From Agrypnia vestita (taxonomy: Eukaryota > Arthropoda > Insecta > Trichoptera > Phryganeidae): a stretch of DNA of 64,000 bases. The notes under the pieces were generated by a model. That model saw only the letters and a program-made list of their open reading frames with translations, made no database searches and had not been told where the DNA came from. The position numbers were made by a program, and so were the translations under genes. Of the stretch, positions 47,970-60,779 are shown piece after piece; the first letter of the stretch is position 1, and the number at the start of each line of letters is the position of its first letter. The stretch is taken from the NCBI GenBank assembly GCA_016648135.1, contig JADDOH010011037.1:36820-100819 (forward strand), given 5' to 3'.

Positions 47970-50900
47970 CTCCCTCAATATCTTACAATGGAACAGTAGA
48001 AGCGCTGTAATAGACATGAAATAGTACATATCCTCCATACCTACTCTATAAAAATTGCTTGAATATCCGAGATATGGCTGAGACCTGGTCTTGATTATTC
48101 AATATTGGGTTTCTCCATTCTCCGTGAAGACAGAGACAATGGTAGAGCGGGAGCCGCGTTGTTAATTCACTCTTCCCATCCTTTCAAAAATATTCCCCTT
48201 CCATCTCTCCCAAATATTCAAATCGTTGCAGTAGATATTAACGTAATTGGTTTTGTCTCAGTATATATTCCTCCTCAAACTTCCTTTACCCCTAATTTGT
48301 GGTCCTCGATTATTTCACTCCTGCCTCGTACGTACTTCATTCTTGGAGATTTCAATGCTCATTCCCCTACATTGGGAAGTAGCTTTTCTGATAGATCTGG
48401 CAATCAAATTATCTCCTTTATGGATGATAATAACCTCTGCTTACTAAATGATGGGTCTCCGACTAGAATAAATGTTGCTTCGCAGTGCAGTTGATTTATC
48501 AATATGCACAGCAAACATATCCAGCTCTACTAACTGGTCAATATTATACGACCCTCATTCCAGTGACCATTTTCCAATCATACTATATATACCATTTCAT
48601 CCAGTGGAAATCTATCCCTAAAATAACTAAAAAAAATAATTTGAAAAAAGCCAATTGGCCAAAATTTAGAGAAAATATTGAAAAAAAAAATTGAAAATAA
48701 CCTCAACCTAGAAATTTTGTTCGAACCACAAACATTATTTTCTGAAATATCGGACGTTATATTCTCTGCAGCCAATGCATCAATCCCAAAGGCTCAAGAG
48801 ATCTCGCCTGAAGAGATCTTACAGTAATCCTTGGTGGGATGAGGAATGTTCGCAAGCAATTAAATTAAGATTGGAAGCAATGCGTAAATATAGAGGAGAT
48901 ATGAGTCTGGACAATTTCTTTAGTGCAAAAAATATCCAAGCTAAGGTCAAGGGACTATTGAAGGGAAAGAAACGTGATGGATGGTACAAATTTTGCTCTT
49001 CCCTGTCCCCCGATCATACACCGTCCTATACATGGAACATGTTAAAAAGGTTTCGTGCATCTTTGTGCGCTCCTAAACAAACTCCGCTAAACTTTTCGTG
49101 ATTAGAAGAATTTGTTAATAAAATAGCTCCTTCTTATGTCCCTTTTATCAGTGAAATAATGTCTCCATTTCCTTCCTTGAATTACATGCCTTCTTCATGG
49201 CTTGATTCATCCTTTTCTATGGAAGAGTTGGTGATCACTTTAAAGTCAGTATCAGATTCCGCTCCTGGAATCGATGGACTATCCTACTCTTTCCTTAAAA
49301 AATCCCCACTGGACTTTCAAAAAAGTTATTGCGCTTGTATAACCTGTGTCTGAACTCAGGTACAGTCCCCCGGGAATGGAAATCCCAAAAAATCATTCCT
49401 ATTCTAAAACCTCAAAAAAACCCTAGCCAAGGACAATCATATCGCTCAATTGCACTTTCATGATGTTTTTTAAAAATAATGGAACGTATCATTAAAAATA
49501 GATTAGAATGGCATATGGAGCATATTTTTCCACTCTCCGGGTTCCAATTTGGATTTCGTAAATCACTATCTTGTAAAGACAATCTCAGTATTCTGATCAC
49601 GGACATCCAAACGACTTTCGCAAATAAACAATTTACAGTTGTAGCATTCATAGATATAAATGCAGCCTATGATAATGTCCACCTACCGACTCTTCAAAAA
49701 AAATGAGAAACCTCGAAATCCCAATTCATCTCTGTCAACTAATTCATAATATTTTTGCTGAGCGATCTGTTGTCGTTGATGGCCCAGATGGTGAAATTAA
49801 GAGAACGATTTATAGAGGGCTCCCTCAGGGCTCAGTCTGAGTCCTTCTCTATTTAATTTGAATATTGCGGACCTAATAAGAATCATTTCAAATCTGCGTA
49901 ATGTTGTGAATTTTGCCGATGACTTCGCAATTTATGTCTCCGACATAAATATACAATCTGCGGTTAATAGATTAACTATAGCTCTTATATACCTAAACAA
50001 GTGGTTAAAGGATAATTGCTTGGAACTTTTCCCTTCGAAATCGCACATAATGGTTTTTACAAGGAAGCATAAAGTTCCCCCCGTGTCTGTCATAGTCGAC
50101 GGGAGCAATATTCCAATAACAAATCAAACAAAATTTTTAAGGCATGATTTTGGATAGAAAGCTTTCGTGGAAGGCGCATATTGATTCGATATTAGCGAAA
50201 TGTGAACGTAATATTAATATTCTAAGATCGGTTTGTGGAGTTTGGTGGAGTTCTCATCCGTCAACCATGAAACTTTTAAAACAAGCTCTTATACGAAGTC
50301 ATTTGGTCTATGGCAGCTTCTTGATGGAACCTCTCCCAGCTTATCTTCGAACAAAACTCGATAGGATTCAATATAGAAGTCTAAGATTGATATTAGGAGC
50401 CATGAAGTCATCTGCAATCAATTCGCTCCAGGTTGAGTGTGTGGAGATACCTCTCCATATTAGACGACAATATTTAGCTGACAAGTATTTCTTAAAACGA
50501 TTTAAATTTATGTCCCACCCATTGCGCCAAAAAATTTCTGCTTTCACTGGGTTAATAAATTCATAAATTCATAAAAAATTCACGTAAATATCAGCCAAAT
50601 AAAAATGAACCTAATTTATGTAACAGTTTCTCTTTTTTTCACACAAAATTTCATGATGCTCCCTGCTATGAATCTCCTCCTGTATACTCCGTCCCCTATA
50701 GCGCAATATATTTCGACCCTATCGCTGAGACAATCAAGGAACTTGATAAATCAACACATTTAAGCGATAACCTTATTAATAATTTATTTAATAGCGTACT
50801 TGTTGAGAAGTGGTCAAAATATCTGCATATTTATACCGATGGTTCCAAACTCGACCCCGAAGGGTGTAGTGGTGCAGCGGTTTTCATACCCGAATTAAGA

Positions 50901-51692
50901 ATTGATATGAAACTCCGACTTCCTCCAGACTCGTCGGTTTTCACTGCGGAATGTTTGGCGATAAAAGAAGCCCTTGACGTCTGTTTACTTCAAAATTATG
51001 ATAAATTTTTTATATTTTCTGACTCCAAATCAGCTATCGATTCGATCTGTGCAGGTATGAATGTTTGGATTAATAACGATGTTATCTGTTCAATCAGAGT
51101 TATCTTATTTAATTTGTCTCTAAATAACAAACACGTGTCTTTCGTATGGATTCCTGCACATAAGGGAATCCAGGGAAATGAATATATGGATAAGTTAGCC
51201 AAAGACGCCACAATTTCGGGTGTCCCCCCACAGCGTTTCTTCTGCCCAATGAATGATAGGCTGAATAGTGTTAAAAAGCGTACTAAAGACATCTGGATAT
51301 CATTGTGGAGTGATACAAGTGATCACAAGGGAAAGCGTTTAAAAAGTATACAGACTAATATTCCTAGCAAACCCTGGTTAAGTAATAAGAAGCTTTCCAA
51401 AAGAACTATCTCCATAGTATCTAGAATGAGAATTGGCCATTGTCTAGTAGCTGCTCATTTGTTCAGACTGAACATAGTGGAAAGTCCAATCTGCGAGTGT
51501 GGTTCGGAGGAGGAAATCCTTGATCACATGTTTTTTGCCTGCCCATTACGGAACTATAATTCCTTTTACAAAGAGCTGATCGAGGCTAAATTCCAACTCC
51601 CAACAAATATTTGTCATCTTCTTGCAATAAACTCGCCTAATCTGATAGCGATAATATCAAAATTCTTGTCAGCAAATGACATAAATATATGA
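47970..51692 (+). pseudogene. LINE ORF2: endonuclease, reverse transcriptase, RNase H (broken)
   Basis: Domains in order: the endonuclease start LNILQWNSRSA (about 47980), AGAALLIHSSHPF, and YFILGDFNAHSP (about 48340). Reverse transcriptase pieces follow: APGIDGLSYSFLKK (49260), FQFGFRKSLSCKDN (49545), VVAFIDINAAYDNV (49640), LPQGSV (49820) and NFADDFAIYV (49910, catalytic DD). RNase H is at about 50822-51200 (YTDGSK, FTAECLAIKEAL, FSDSKSAI, WIPAHKGIQGNE). The C-terminal CECGSEEEILDHMFFACP motif ends near 51550. The last frame is open to 51692. At least five stops or shifts interrupt the rest. Confidence 0.8.
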
Positions 51693-52130
51693 TTAATTTC
51701 CCTTTCTTAGCATTACGCCATTTATAACTTGCTAAATGGCACAAATCGCTCTTTGAGGGCGGATTGCCTTATTTGAAGAAGAAGAAGAAGATGATATCTC
51801 AAGTGTCAATTTCCAATTAAGAATTTTATAAAAATCAGTTTAAACAAATCAGTCTAAAAAAACCACTGATATTCCGCCGCGTCTCGTCGCCGAACGCCGC
51901 TACATTTTTTCCATACAATATGCGCTTATCAAACACACTACGTGGATAATCGGTCGACCCATTTGATTTTTTGCGCGATGGAAAAGACGCGGCGGAAGAT
52001 ACGCGCAGTGTGGCGCCGGCCTTAATCATCTTTACTGCCAATCAAGTCTGTATGTCTAAAGTCAGTATCGTTTTTCTAGCATGAAAAGTCTTTTTTTAAA
52101 TATAAAATACGTCAATAGATATTTTTATTA

Positions 52131-54204
52131 TTAACCGTTATGTTACTACCCGGAATTTTTGACACTAGTTACTACCCAGGGTACCTGGGTACTCTACCTG
52201 GATGGACGTTCCCCCACGAATTCTTTTATTTTGTTTATCACAAATGATGTTTAGATTATGTTCAAATAGCTTGCTAGATGGTCACTGCTTCTCATTACGA
52301 TATCTGTATCCCTTTTTACCTGTTTTCATCATAGTTCGACATTCACTAGTATATATTGACTGAATTTTTCATTTATATTTTCAATTCTGCTGCATCTGAG
52401 TAAAGTGCGGACGTGTTTCATGTGCAATTTATTTATAAAATGTTTATTACAATCATAATTTATCATATGTTATATATTATATTACAGTTGTAATTTATTA
52501 TATATGTTTATAAAAGTTTAATTTTCAACGTTTCAACTTTTTTTCATATTCACTAAATCTGAAGAAATTATAACCATGGGAATATGCGAGATAACCTTGT
52601 AGTGTTCTTATTAATATTTTCACGTTCATTAATATAAAAGATCGAAATTTACTATATTCTCATTTTTTGTTTGATAGAGCACTTTTGAAAAAAATATTGT
52701 ATACTTCAATTACTGTATAATAATACGGTAGCAGATACAAAGGATTTGTCGAATGGTGAGATCGAAGATTGAATTCCAGAACGCACTGATCAAAATGAAT
52801 ATCTGAATAAAGAAAGTGTCGATGAAAAATCAACAGAAGATATGGTCGATAATGCACCACGCGAAAAATAAGATGTTAAAAATAATGACGATAATACTGA
52901 ACCGCCGACATCTGCTCAAGATCATTTCCGGGATAGAAATGAAATGATATGGCATATAAATCCACATCGCATAATATCGTTAGGCATATCTAGCAGATAA
53001 AGAAAAGCTATTATCTATTAATATTAATTATCTATTAGTATTACCTATATTTAAACGTATTTTTACATCAGAAGTCATCGATACTATTTTCCGTCACACC
53101 AATAAAGAGGCCAGGAAAGTATATCGTGCAATGAACGTAATCCTACTAATAAACCACAATGAAAGGATTTGAATTCATCCAAGTTAAATGCATTCGTGGG
53201 TATTCTAATAGTATATGGTGCGGATTACCTAAATACAGATTATATTTTTGATTTGTTCAAATGTAATTTATACCCGGTAAGGAGCGTGGAATTTCTTCGC
53301 TTAGATGATGCTAATACGAAGAAACACCGATTGAAGGAAGATAGAGCTGCGTCGATACGTGACATATGTACGGATGATACTGAATTCAAAACTTTTCAGC
53401 GTATATAGATCCACAACCCAAGTGTTGCAATCAATAAGCAATTATTTGTATACTGCGGAAGTACACAACTTATGCAATACATTCCGTCTAAGCCAGCCAA
53501 ATAAGGGATAAAAATATGGTGGATATGTGATGCAGAAAGTTATTATCATCTTACTGGCTAAATATGCACCGGAAAATCAACACCTGGACGAGAAACTACC
53601 CAAGGTGAAAGAATTGGCCACTCAAAGACTGTGGACGTAATATTATATTTGACATTTTTTCATGACTTTCTTTGGCACATTATTTTATTTTGGCACGTAT
53701 TATTTTATTTTGGAGTATGACAATCGTTGGCATATTGAAACGAAATAAAAAGTACATAATATATTTCGGCGAAAATGAAGGAGACTAAAACTCGAGCCAG
53801 TCATTTATTGTTATTTGGATTCCATGATAATGTTAAAATATGTTCCTATATGCCAAAAAACATAAGAAAGTTATACTTTTATCATCGCATCATGAAAAAT
53901 AAACGGAACATGATTTATTTCCACAATTAAAACGAAATCTGATGGTGAAATTTATTTCTATCACTAAATGAGAATATAAATACCTAATACCCGGGTACCC
54001 CGGGTAGTAATCAGAAGACTAGACAAGTTTAAGGTTATATAAATTACCTTTTTCAAATTAAAATTTCACCAAACTGTTCCAAACAAATACCTCAAATAAT
54101 GGGGATCAGGGCGGACAGAAGCATCAAGGGTTCATGAATAAAATTATTTTACCTTGAAATCAGAAATGGATACTCGGGTGCCCGGGTAGTAACATAAGGG
54201 TTAA
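52131..54204 (+). mobile_element. piggyBac-type element, degenerate, with TTAA target duplication
   Basis: Ends are TTAA CC(G/C)TTATGTTACTACCCGG, inverted relative to each other (52131 and 54204), with TTAA on both sides; the first copy of the S block has a single TTAA there. Inside are piggyBac transposase relics on the plus strand: LNAFVGILIVYG, a DD-containing LRLDDANTKK, IRDICTDD (53169-53408), QYIPSKPAK and IKIWWICDA (53480-53540), and a C-terminal MPKKHKKVILLSSHH (53850). Stops and deletions break the frame. Internal CCCGGGTA repeats near both ends are part of the subterminal region. Confidence 0.85.
53169..53640 (+). pseudogene. piggyBac transposase relic
   Basis: The open stretch 53169-53408 begins MNSSKLNAFVGIL and carries the family's FLRLDDANT block. 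The next frames give QLFVYCGSTQ, QYIPSKPAK, a stop, then GIKIWWICDAESYYHL. This is the VDEQLVPFRGR-to-IPSKPAKYGIK region of piggyBac transposases. The second half of the DDD domain is mostly gone. Confidence 0.75.
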
Positions 54205-55305
54205 GAACTTTTATATTGTATATAACATTACAGCATTAACATTTTTTACGGGGTACAGGAGTACAACTAATTTTGCCTAACTTTGTGTGTTGGTTCCTGC
54301 TTTACTGCTACCTTACAAAACTCCATGCGAATCATTAACCTCAAAAGTAAAATGAGATAACACACAAAGACGCAAACAACATTATAAAGGCAATGCAAGA
54401 AGGCTAAATAATGCTTCTGTTTTTCAGAAGAACACCCAAAAGAAATCAAATCATATTTCCTAAAATAAACCAAAACGCACTAAAAATGTATTTTTTCTAT
54501 TCAAAATTACGATAATAGTTGTCGATAAAAATGTCAATGGATAAATATTTTACACATAAAAATATATTTGTGTTGAATTTCAGTAGTATTTGTAGACAGC
54601 AATAAATAATTTGTATCCGCCAAATTCGTAAACCATAGATTTGTATGTTTAAAAAAAGACATTTTTATACTTGAGTCACCATACCTTAAACAAAGTACAA
54701 ACCATACATAATAGATTTCCTCAGCCAGACATAATAATGAATTGTTTTAATGTCACAGATAACAATACAATACATTAACCGATAACACAGGTACTTGACA
54801 AGCTTACTATTATTTATTTGTTGTAGTTGTTATTGAAACTGAATTTTAATATTATTTTTACATTAATATTTTCAAAATTATTAAAAATATTAAAATAAAT
54901 GAAGACCCCATGGAAAGAAGTTGTTAACTAAAATTCAAGGCGTTTTGAGATAATTAGACATTTCCATTTCGCCTTTAATAAATATGTTTTATTGCTAATT
55001 CAAGATGAATTTTTATTGATTTATGTCACTAATATATCAAAAAAGTAAAAAACGCATTTATGCACAAATAATAAAATATACTCATTTTCCCTAAAAAAAT
55101 GTAGTCAACAACCATTTTTTCACCTTTGGAACTCATTTTTAATAGAATAACATCTTTTTAAAATTGGTAAAACACGAACATCAAACAACCCTTCAAATGC
55201 TATCCGTTTTTACCATCCATTATCCAAAATTACAAAATACCTGGCATGTTAATTAATAATACAAAACATGGTATGTACCATTTAAAATTATTGAAAAATA
55301 ATATA

Positions 55306-56590
55306 TTAGGTCCTTACATATGAAATTCACGTTTTGCCGTACTGGCAAATTTGATCTCAAATATCTTCTCTTTGGTTAGGAATTCCAAATCCAAATTTAT
55401 ACAGCTATTTACTCATGTATTTGTGTTTTGAAAATTATAATTCATTTTTTTTTTCCTCAATTGTTTTTTTCTTTGCGTCACTCAGTTTACAAAATGAAAA
55501 ACTTGAAATATCGCGTTATTTACGAGTACGAGTTCCACCGTAGCACCAGGCTGCAGAAACGGCTCGAAGGATTAATGATGTGTATGGCGACGGTGCCGCA
55601 AAAGAAAACACAGTGCGTTTTTGGTTCCAACGTTTTCGTTCTGGAAATTTCGACCTGCAGAACAAGCCCCGTGGACGGCCGGAGACCAAAGTTGATAATG
55701 AAGAATTGAAGGCTATTGTGGAAGCGGAATCCATCGCAAACCACATCCGAGTTAGCTACAGGCTGCGGTGTTAGTGATAAAACTGTTTTAATCCACTTGA
55801 AGCAAATTGGTACGGTGAAAAAGCTTGAAAGGTGGGTACCTCACGAATTGAGTGAAGCAAATCAATAAACGCGCGTTGACTGCTGCGTTGCATTACTCAA
55901 CCGGCACAATAATGAAGGGATTTTAAATCGAATCATTACCTGTGATGAAAAGTGGATCCTGTACGATAATCGGAAGTGCTCATCGCAATGGCTAGACCCT
56001 GCCGAACCAGCCAAACCATACCCCAAGCGAAAATTGACTCCAAAAAAGTTACTTGTGAGCGTTTGGTGGACTAGTGCTGGTGTCGTTCACTACAGCTTTC
56101 TTAAATCTGGCCAGACGATTACGGCAGATGTCTATTGTCAGCAACTGCAAACCATGATGGAAAAGCTAGCTGCTAAACAACCGAGGCTGGTTAATCGCTC
56201 TAGGCCACTGCTGCTTCATGATAACGCTAGACCACACACTGCACAACAGACGGCTACCAAATTAGAGGAGCTTCAATTGGAATGTCTAAGACATCCACCG
56301 TACTCTCCGGACCTTGCCCCAATAGATTACCATTTTTTTCGAAATTTGGATAACTTCTTGCAAAGGAAAAAATTCAACTCCGATGGGGCAGTCCAAACCG
56401 CCTTCAAAGATTTTATCGATTCCCGTCCGAATGGTTTTTTAAGTAAAGGGATCGATGAACTACCTATGAGATGGCAAAAGTGCATAGATAGCAATGGTAC
56501 ATACTTTGATTAAATAAATATATTATAATAAAAAAAATCGGCTTTATGTTCCTCCCATACTAAACGTTAATTTCATATGTAAGGACCTAA
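55306..56590 (+). mobile_element. mariner element, 1285 bp, with TA target duplication
   Basis: Terminal inverted repeats start TTAGGTCCTTACATATGAAA at 55306 and end as its inverse at 56590, with TA on both sides. The unoccupied site in the first S copy is AATAATATATAAATACA near 31392. The length is normal for mariner (about 1.3 kb). The transposase is broken, so the copy cannot act alone. The protein is nearest the cecropia-like mariners by general motif wording, which I state from memory of the family and not from a search. Confidence 0.9.
55494..56513 (+). pseudogene. mariner transposase (DD34D), two frameshifts and one stop
   Basis: The frame opens at the ATG 55494 (MKNLKYRVIYEYEFHRSTR), shifts near 55550 to AETARRINDVYGDG and FWFQRFRSGNFDL, and shifts again near 55730 to SQTTSELATGCGVSD and WVPHELSEANQ. 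It meets TAA at 55866-55868, then runs open to 56513. All three catalytic Asp residues are readable: ITCDEKWILYDN (55940), HDNARPHTA (56220) and APIDYHFF. Exactly 34 residues lie between the second and third. The C-terminus WQKCIDSNGTYFD is complete. Confidence 0.9.
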
Positions 56591-56687
56591 TATAAATACA
56601 TATTATAATGGTCTTCAAATAAAAACAAATATATGATACTACTGCCACAGAAAAATTTATATCTATACCTATAAAACTCAATGTCTG

Positions 56688-57300
56688 TCTGTCTGTGTGT
56701 TCTCTATACAAATCCATACTGTTTGTCCGATTAGATTCAAATTTTGCATACTTATGCTTTGGGACACGGCGGGTAACATTTCCCCCTATTCTCATACCCC
56801 TTCTCCTCCCCCTGACATATTTTCGATGCACATCTGTACCGTTTGACCGATCGAACTCAAAATTTGGAAACTTTTTCTTTAGGACTCGGCAGGCAACATA
56901 CATAAAATTTCCTCCCTATTTTCATACCCCTTCCCCTCCCCCTGACATATTTTCTATGCAAATCTCTACTGTTTGACCAATCGGACTCAAAATTTGGAAA
57001 CTTATTCTTTAGGACTCGGCGGGAAACAAAGGCGATATATCCCCCCTATTATTTTACTCCTTCCTCTCCCGTTACATATTTTCGATGCAAATCTGTACCA
57101 TTTGACCGATCGGACTAAAAATTTAAAAACTTATTCTTAAGGACTCGGCGAGTAATATATTCGACATTTCCCATCTATTCTTTCAACCTTACCTATCCGC
57201 TGATATATTTTCGATGCAAATCTATACTATTTGACAGATGGGACTCAAAATTTTAAAACTTATTCTTAAGGACTCGGCGGGTAACATGTGCGAAATTTCC
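56688..57300. repeat. Minisatellite, about 4.7 units of 129-130 bp
   Basis: The unit landmark (G/T)A(C/T)ATATTTTC(G/T)ATGC recurs at 56814, 56944, 57073 and 57202, and a diverged first unit starts near 56690 after a TGTCTG run. Each unit also has a (C/A)TTTGACCGATCGGACTC-like block and GGACTCGGCGGG. Units differ by about 10-20% by eye. Confidence 0.85.
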
Positions 57301-57589
57301 AGATATGGAATATAATTTATTAAAATTTGAACATCCGTATGCTCAAAGAATTTAATTATTGTATATAACCATTGCCACTGTTTAAATGTTCAAATAAATC
57401 TCTTATAAAATTCAATGTGTTCATATTAATATGCTCCTCTCTTCCTACTGATTACAAACTGATTCATGTAGTAAAAGAGAGAACTCTATTATTGGTCAAA
57501 CCGACCTCTGGGAAAGAGTCAGCCGAGGCAGTAGTTAGTAAGTGTGAGAATTACGTAACAATATTTACGAAAAACTTTTCTTTCCTTAG
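57301..57589. other. Short unassigned spacer before duplication copy B
   Basis: No feature was recognised. Confidence 0.4.
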
Positions 57590-58591
57590 ATTTTTTTTTC
57601 ATATTATTACTTTTTATTTTTTTTATTTTTAATGCAAAATTTATCATTTCTTTTTTATATAAATAAATAAATACTTATTTCTCAGAAAACAAAATGAAAA
57701 TTTACCGTCATTTTGGACGGGTTAAAGCTAGTTAATTATATTAAATACAAATGAAAATTTAACCAAGGTAAAACAAACTTTAAATTGTTTTAATTAATAT
57801 TTACGGTCTTTCTATAAGGATGGCTATCGATATAAAATAGGTATTTTATACCAACCGTATGGATGTGGAGAGATTAGATTCTCAGCGTTTCGCTGGAGTT
57901 ATGCAGCATCCTTGATTTTTTCATTGATTCCCACGTAAGGAGGGCACACTCCTAAAGATGATGTGATGTGACTGCACAATGCATAAAAATGTTGAAAATC
58001 GTATATGTACACGCCGGAAAAGCAATTGACCAAAGTCTACTACTTGATTTTGATCTTGAATTCTGGAAAAATTACCGGTTTTACATATTTTTATTTTTAA
58101 AAGAACAATAAATGAAAAATTAAACATTTTCAATGATTATTGTGTCAAAAATTAACAATTTTTTTTGCCTAAAATCATGAATCGTATTTTTAATTTAGAT
58201 CTATGGATACTGCTATAATATCGTCATTTTACAAGTACAGTGGGTGCGACAGTTTGGACTGCGAACAAATCAAATAACGAACACGAAAGATTTTTGTGTT
58301 CAGTCAACGAACTCGTATTCGGATAATGATATAAAACGAGCTTTTTTTAATTTAAGATTTACTACATTTTTAAAGATTCTTAAGACACTGTCTATAACAA
58401 TAATTACATTTATTAAACTTATTTGATAAAAAAATTAAAGTCTGGCGCGAACAAAAGAGCCTTATGGTTTTTTTACGCCTTTCAACTATACCCTTATGAT
58501 TTGTGTTTTACTTGTAGTGTTATCACTATAATAGCCTATTGCCCCAACGAAGGTTATCCTCTAGACTTGATTTCAATCATACTCTTGTAGG

Positions 58592-58600
58592 TATATAAAG
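58592..58600 (+). promoter_or_regulatory. TATA box of esterase pseudogene B
   Basis: TATATAAAG, 103 nt before the ATG at 58695, the same motif and spacing as in copy A. Confidence 0.55.
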
Positions 58601-58867
58601 AAAACCAGAGTCGCGCACACGTACAAGCGCCTTGTACGCATGTGGTTGGCAACTTAGTTTAACCATTGTGTATGATATTGTTAATCATAAGAAAATGTAC
58701 AGCGCAACCGTCACAATAGTTCTCCATACGCTGTTATTTTTTCAAAATTTTCTACAGATATGTTCATTAAAATTCATTGATGGGTAAGGTGTAAAAAATT
58801 ATAACTTACGTTTACTCGTAAATTGAAACAATTTTTCGTTTTTAGTCTTCTAATCCTTTAAAAATGG

Positions 58868-59240
58868 CTCACAAGCTTAAGTCATTTTTCTGTCGTTTTT
58901 AGTCTTCTAATCCTTTGAAAACTAACCCATAAAGACAAAGATTTTATTATACTCCCTTTCTCATCATCATCAAGTTTCGTGTCTATACACGCTTAGGGCT
59001 AATTACTCATTTGTATTGGTTCCAATTTGAAAAAACCATTAAAATTTCGAAAAATCCAAAATTATATCTTTTTAAACGAAAATTTGTTAAATCATTTTTG
59101 TTGTCGCCACGAGTCTGCTTGCAATGTTTTAGCTTGATTGGATCGCGGAAAAAGGGTTAAAAATCGATCCAAAGTTTTTCATCAGACAAGCAAGCAGACG
59201 CTACGAGTTAAAAGAAAACTCACAACCGTAAGTCATTTTT
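58868..59240. repeat. Insertion of about 350 bp with 22-bp flanking near-duplication
   Basis: 58868-58889 and 59219-59240 are near-identical copies (CTCACAAGCTTAAG and CTCACAACCGTAAG starts). Copy A has this sequence once, near 36326. The insert contains the inverse of 37200-37460 and begins with a second copy of TTTTTAGTCTTCTAATCC. It lies in intron 1 of pseudogene B. Confidence 0.65.
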
Positions 59241-60779
59241 AAGGAAGAAAAATTACACATAAAAAATTTAGATAAAATATCTAATTCATATTTAAAATTT
59301 CATATTATTTTAGAGATTTAACTTTTTTATGCGATGCAAATTTTATCATAAGACTTAACTACTCGTAATTTAAATAAAATTCAAAATTTTAAAACTGTGT
59401 TATTTCTAGTTGTCGAATTGCAATTTACCCCGTGTGGATTTTCACCTTTATAGCTACCTATTTTCACGCCTATTTTAAATTAAATATTTATATTTTAAAA
59501 TAGTCTTTCAAAATGATGCTTGACTGGGTAAGAAAAAAAAATCACTTTCGACATTCCATTTTCAACTTTCAATTGATAAACTAAGGTTTGCGTATCCGAA
59601 TCATTACACGATATAGATATCGTACACCAAATAGTGGAACACTATGTTGTTTATCAAGCGAAGTCTTATCAATTGACATGTCCGATATTTTGTGGAACAT
59701 CATTTTTTAAATTTTTCAATAAACTAATCTTTGCACTTCACACACGTCGAGTTATGTTTTTGTCTCTCCTCATCGCGCAAAATGAGTAACTTATCCTTGT
59801 GATTTAGTTAATCTTTTGGCGTGAAAACCATATAGGTATAAACCGTATAAGGCTTCATTATCATGCTTTGTTTCTACGCGGTGTTCTCATTGCATTTTTA
59901 TTTATTTTTCATGGAAATTATTTTTCTTTCTGTACACAGCGGGTTCTGGGCCGCGGCGCATCAATTTGACGTTTCTACCGTTGCGATATTAGCGGCAAAC
60001 CGTGGCGTAAACGGTCTTACCATCGTGCGTTTTAAGCCAAACGACAGATTATTAAGCAAAGTGCCTACCTTTGCATGATAATTGAACAGAAATTTCTCTA
60101 AAGTGTTACCCACTGATAATTAAAAGTTAAAAGTTTATAGACGAGAGATTAATTCCAAAATTGCGTGAATTAAATATTAGTGTTTAATTTTATTTGGCAC
60201 ACACTTATTGTTGCACTATTCCCTAATTCACACTTTATATCTCTTTAATATTTCACACACTTATTTTTGCACTGTTTCTTAATTCACGCTAATTTACGCT
60301 GTTTCTTTTGCTTTCATCACGTTCTACTAATCTCGGTTCAATGTTTGCACGTAGAAAGACTTCTCACCCAGTAGGGAATTCCTTTACTTATTACCGCTGG
60401 TATCACTAACGCTGGTCACACTGCGCTCGCTCTGCTATTAATATCGCGTGTTCTAATATCTTCTTCACGAATGACCGATCACACCAATTTACGCTACGGT
60501 TCTATCGCTGAGATGTCGTACATGTTATTTTTCTTTTGCATTATAGATTGCTCGATTTACAATGCAAGTATATTTTGGAGTGAGTACCTATATATGGAGG
60601 AGATCCGCTGCTAAATGCTTTCAATGCTATCATTAAATACATCGACATGATCGCTCAGTTCGTTTAAGAGTTACACACTACGCATTATGGTGTGCTTATT
60701 CATTACATCCATTCTGCATTTTGGGACATGAAATAGCGCGTGACCTCGATTTCGCAAATAATTATTTGGTACAAACAGC

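Larger units (their letters stand above)
46377..51790 (+). mobile_element. Full-length but degenerate I-type LINE with target-site duplication
   Basis: This 5.4-kb insertion is flanked by GATGCTATCTCA (46364-46375) and GATGATATCTCA (51790-51801). The empty site is GATGATATCTAAAG near 30134. It carries a gag-like ORF1 with zinc knuckles and an ORF2 with endonuclease, reverse transcriptase, RNase H and a terminal cysteine-histidine motif. It ends in (GAA)n. An RNase H domain in a LINE points to the I/R1-like group. Many stops and frameshifts make it inactive. Confidence 0.85.
51791..56665. repeat. Repeat block S, second copy, split by piggyBac and mariner
   Basis: The host sequence is 51791-52130, 54205-55305 and 56591-56665, and it aligns in order with 30131-31500. 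The two interruptions are independent transposons with their own target duplications. Removing both restores colinearity with the first copy. Confidence 0.8.

Noticed and set aside
57061..57300. Regular repeats as a CRISPR array
   Set aside because: Units are contiguous tandem repeats of about 130 bp without unique spacers, and the DNA is from an insect.
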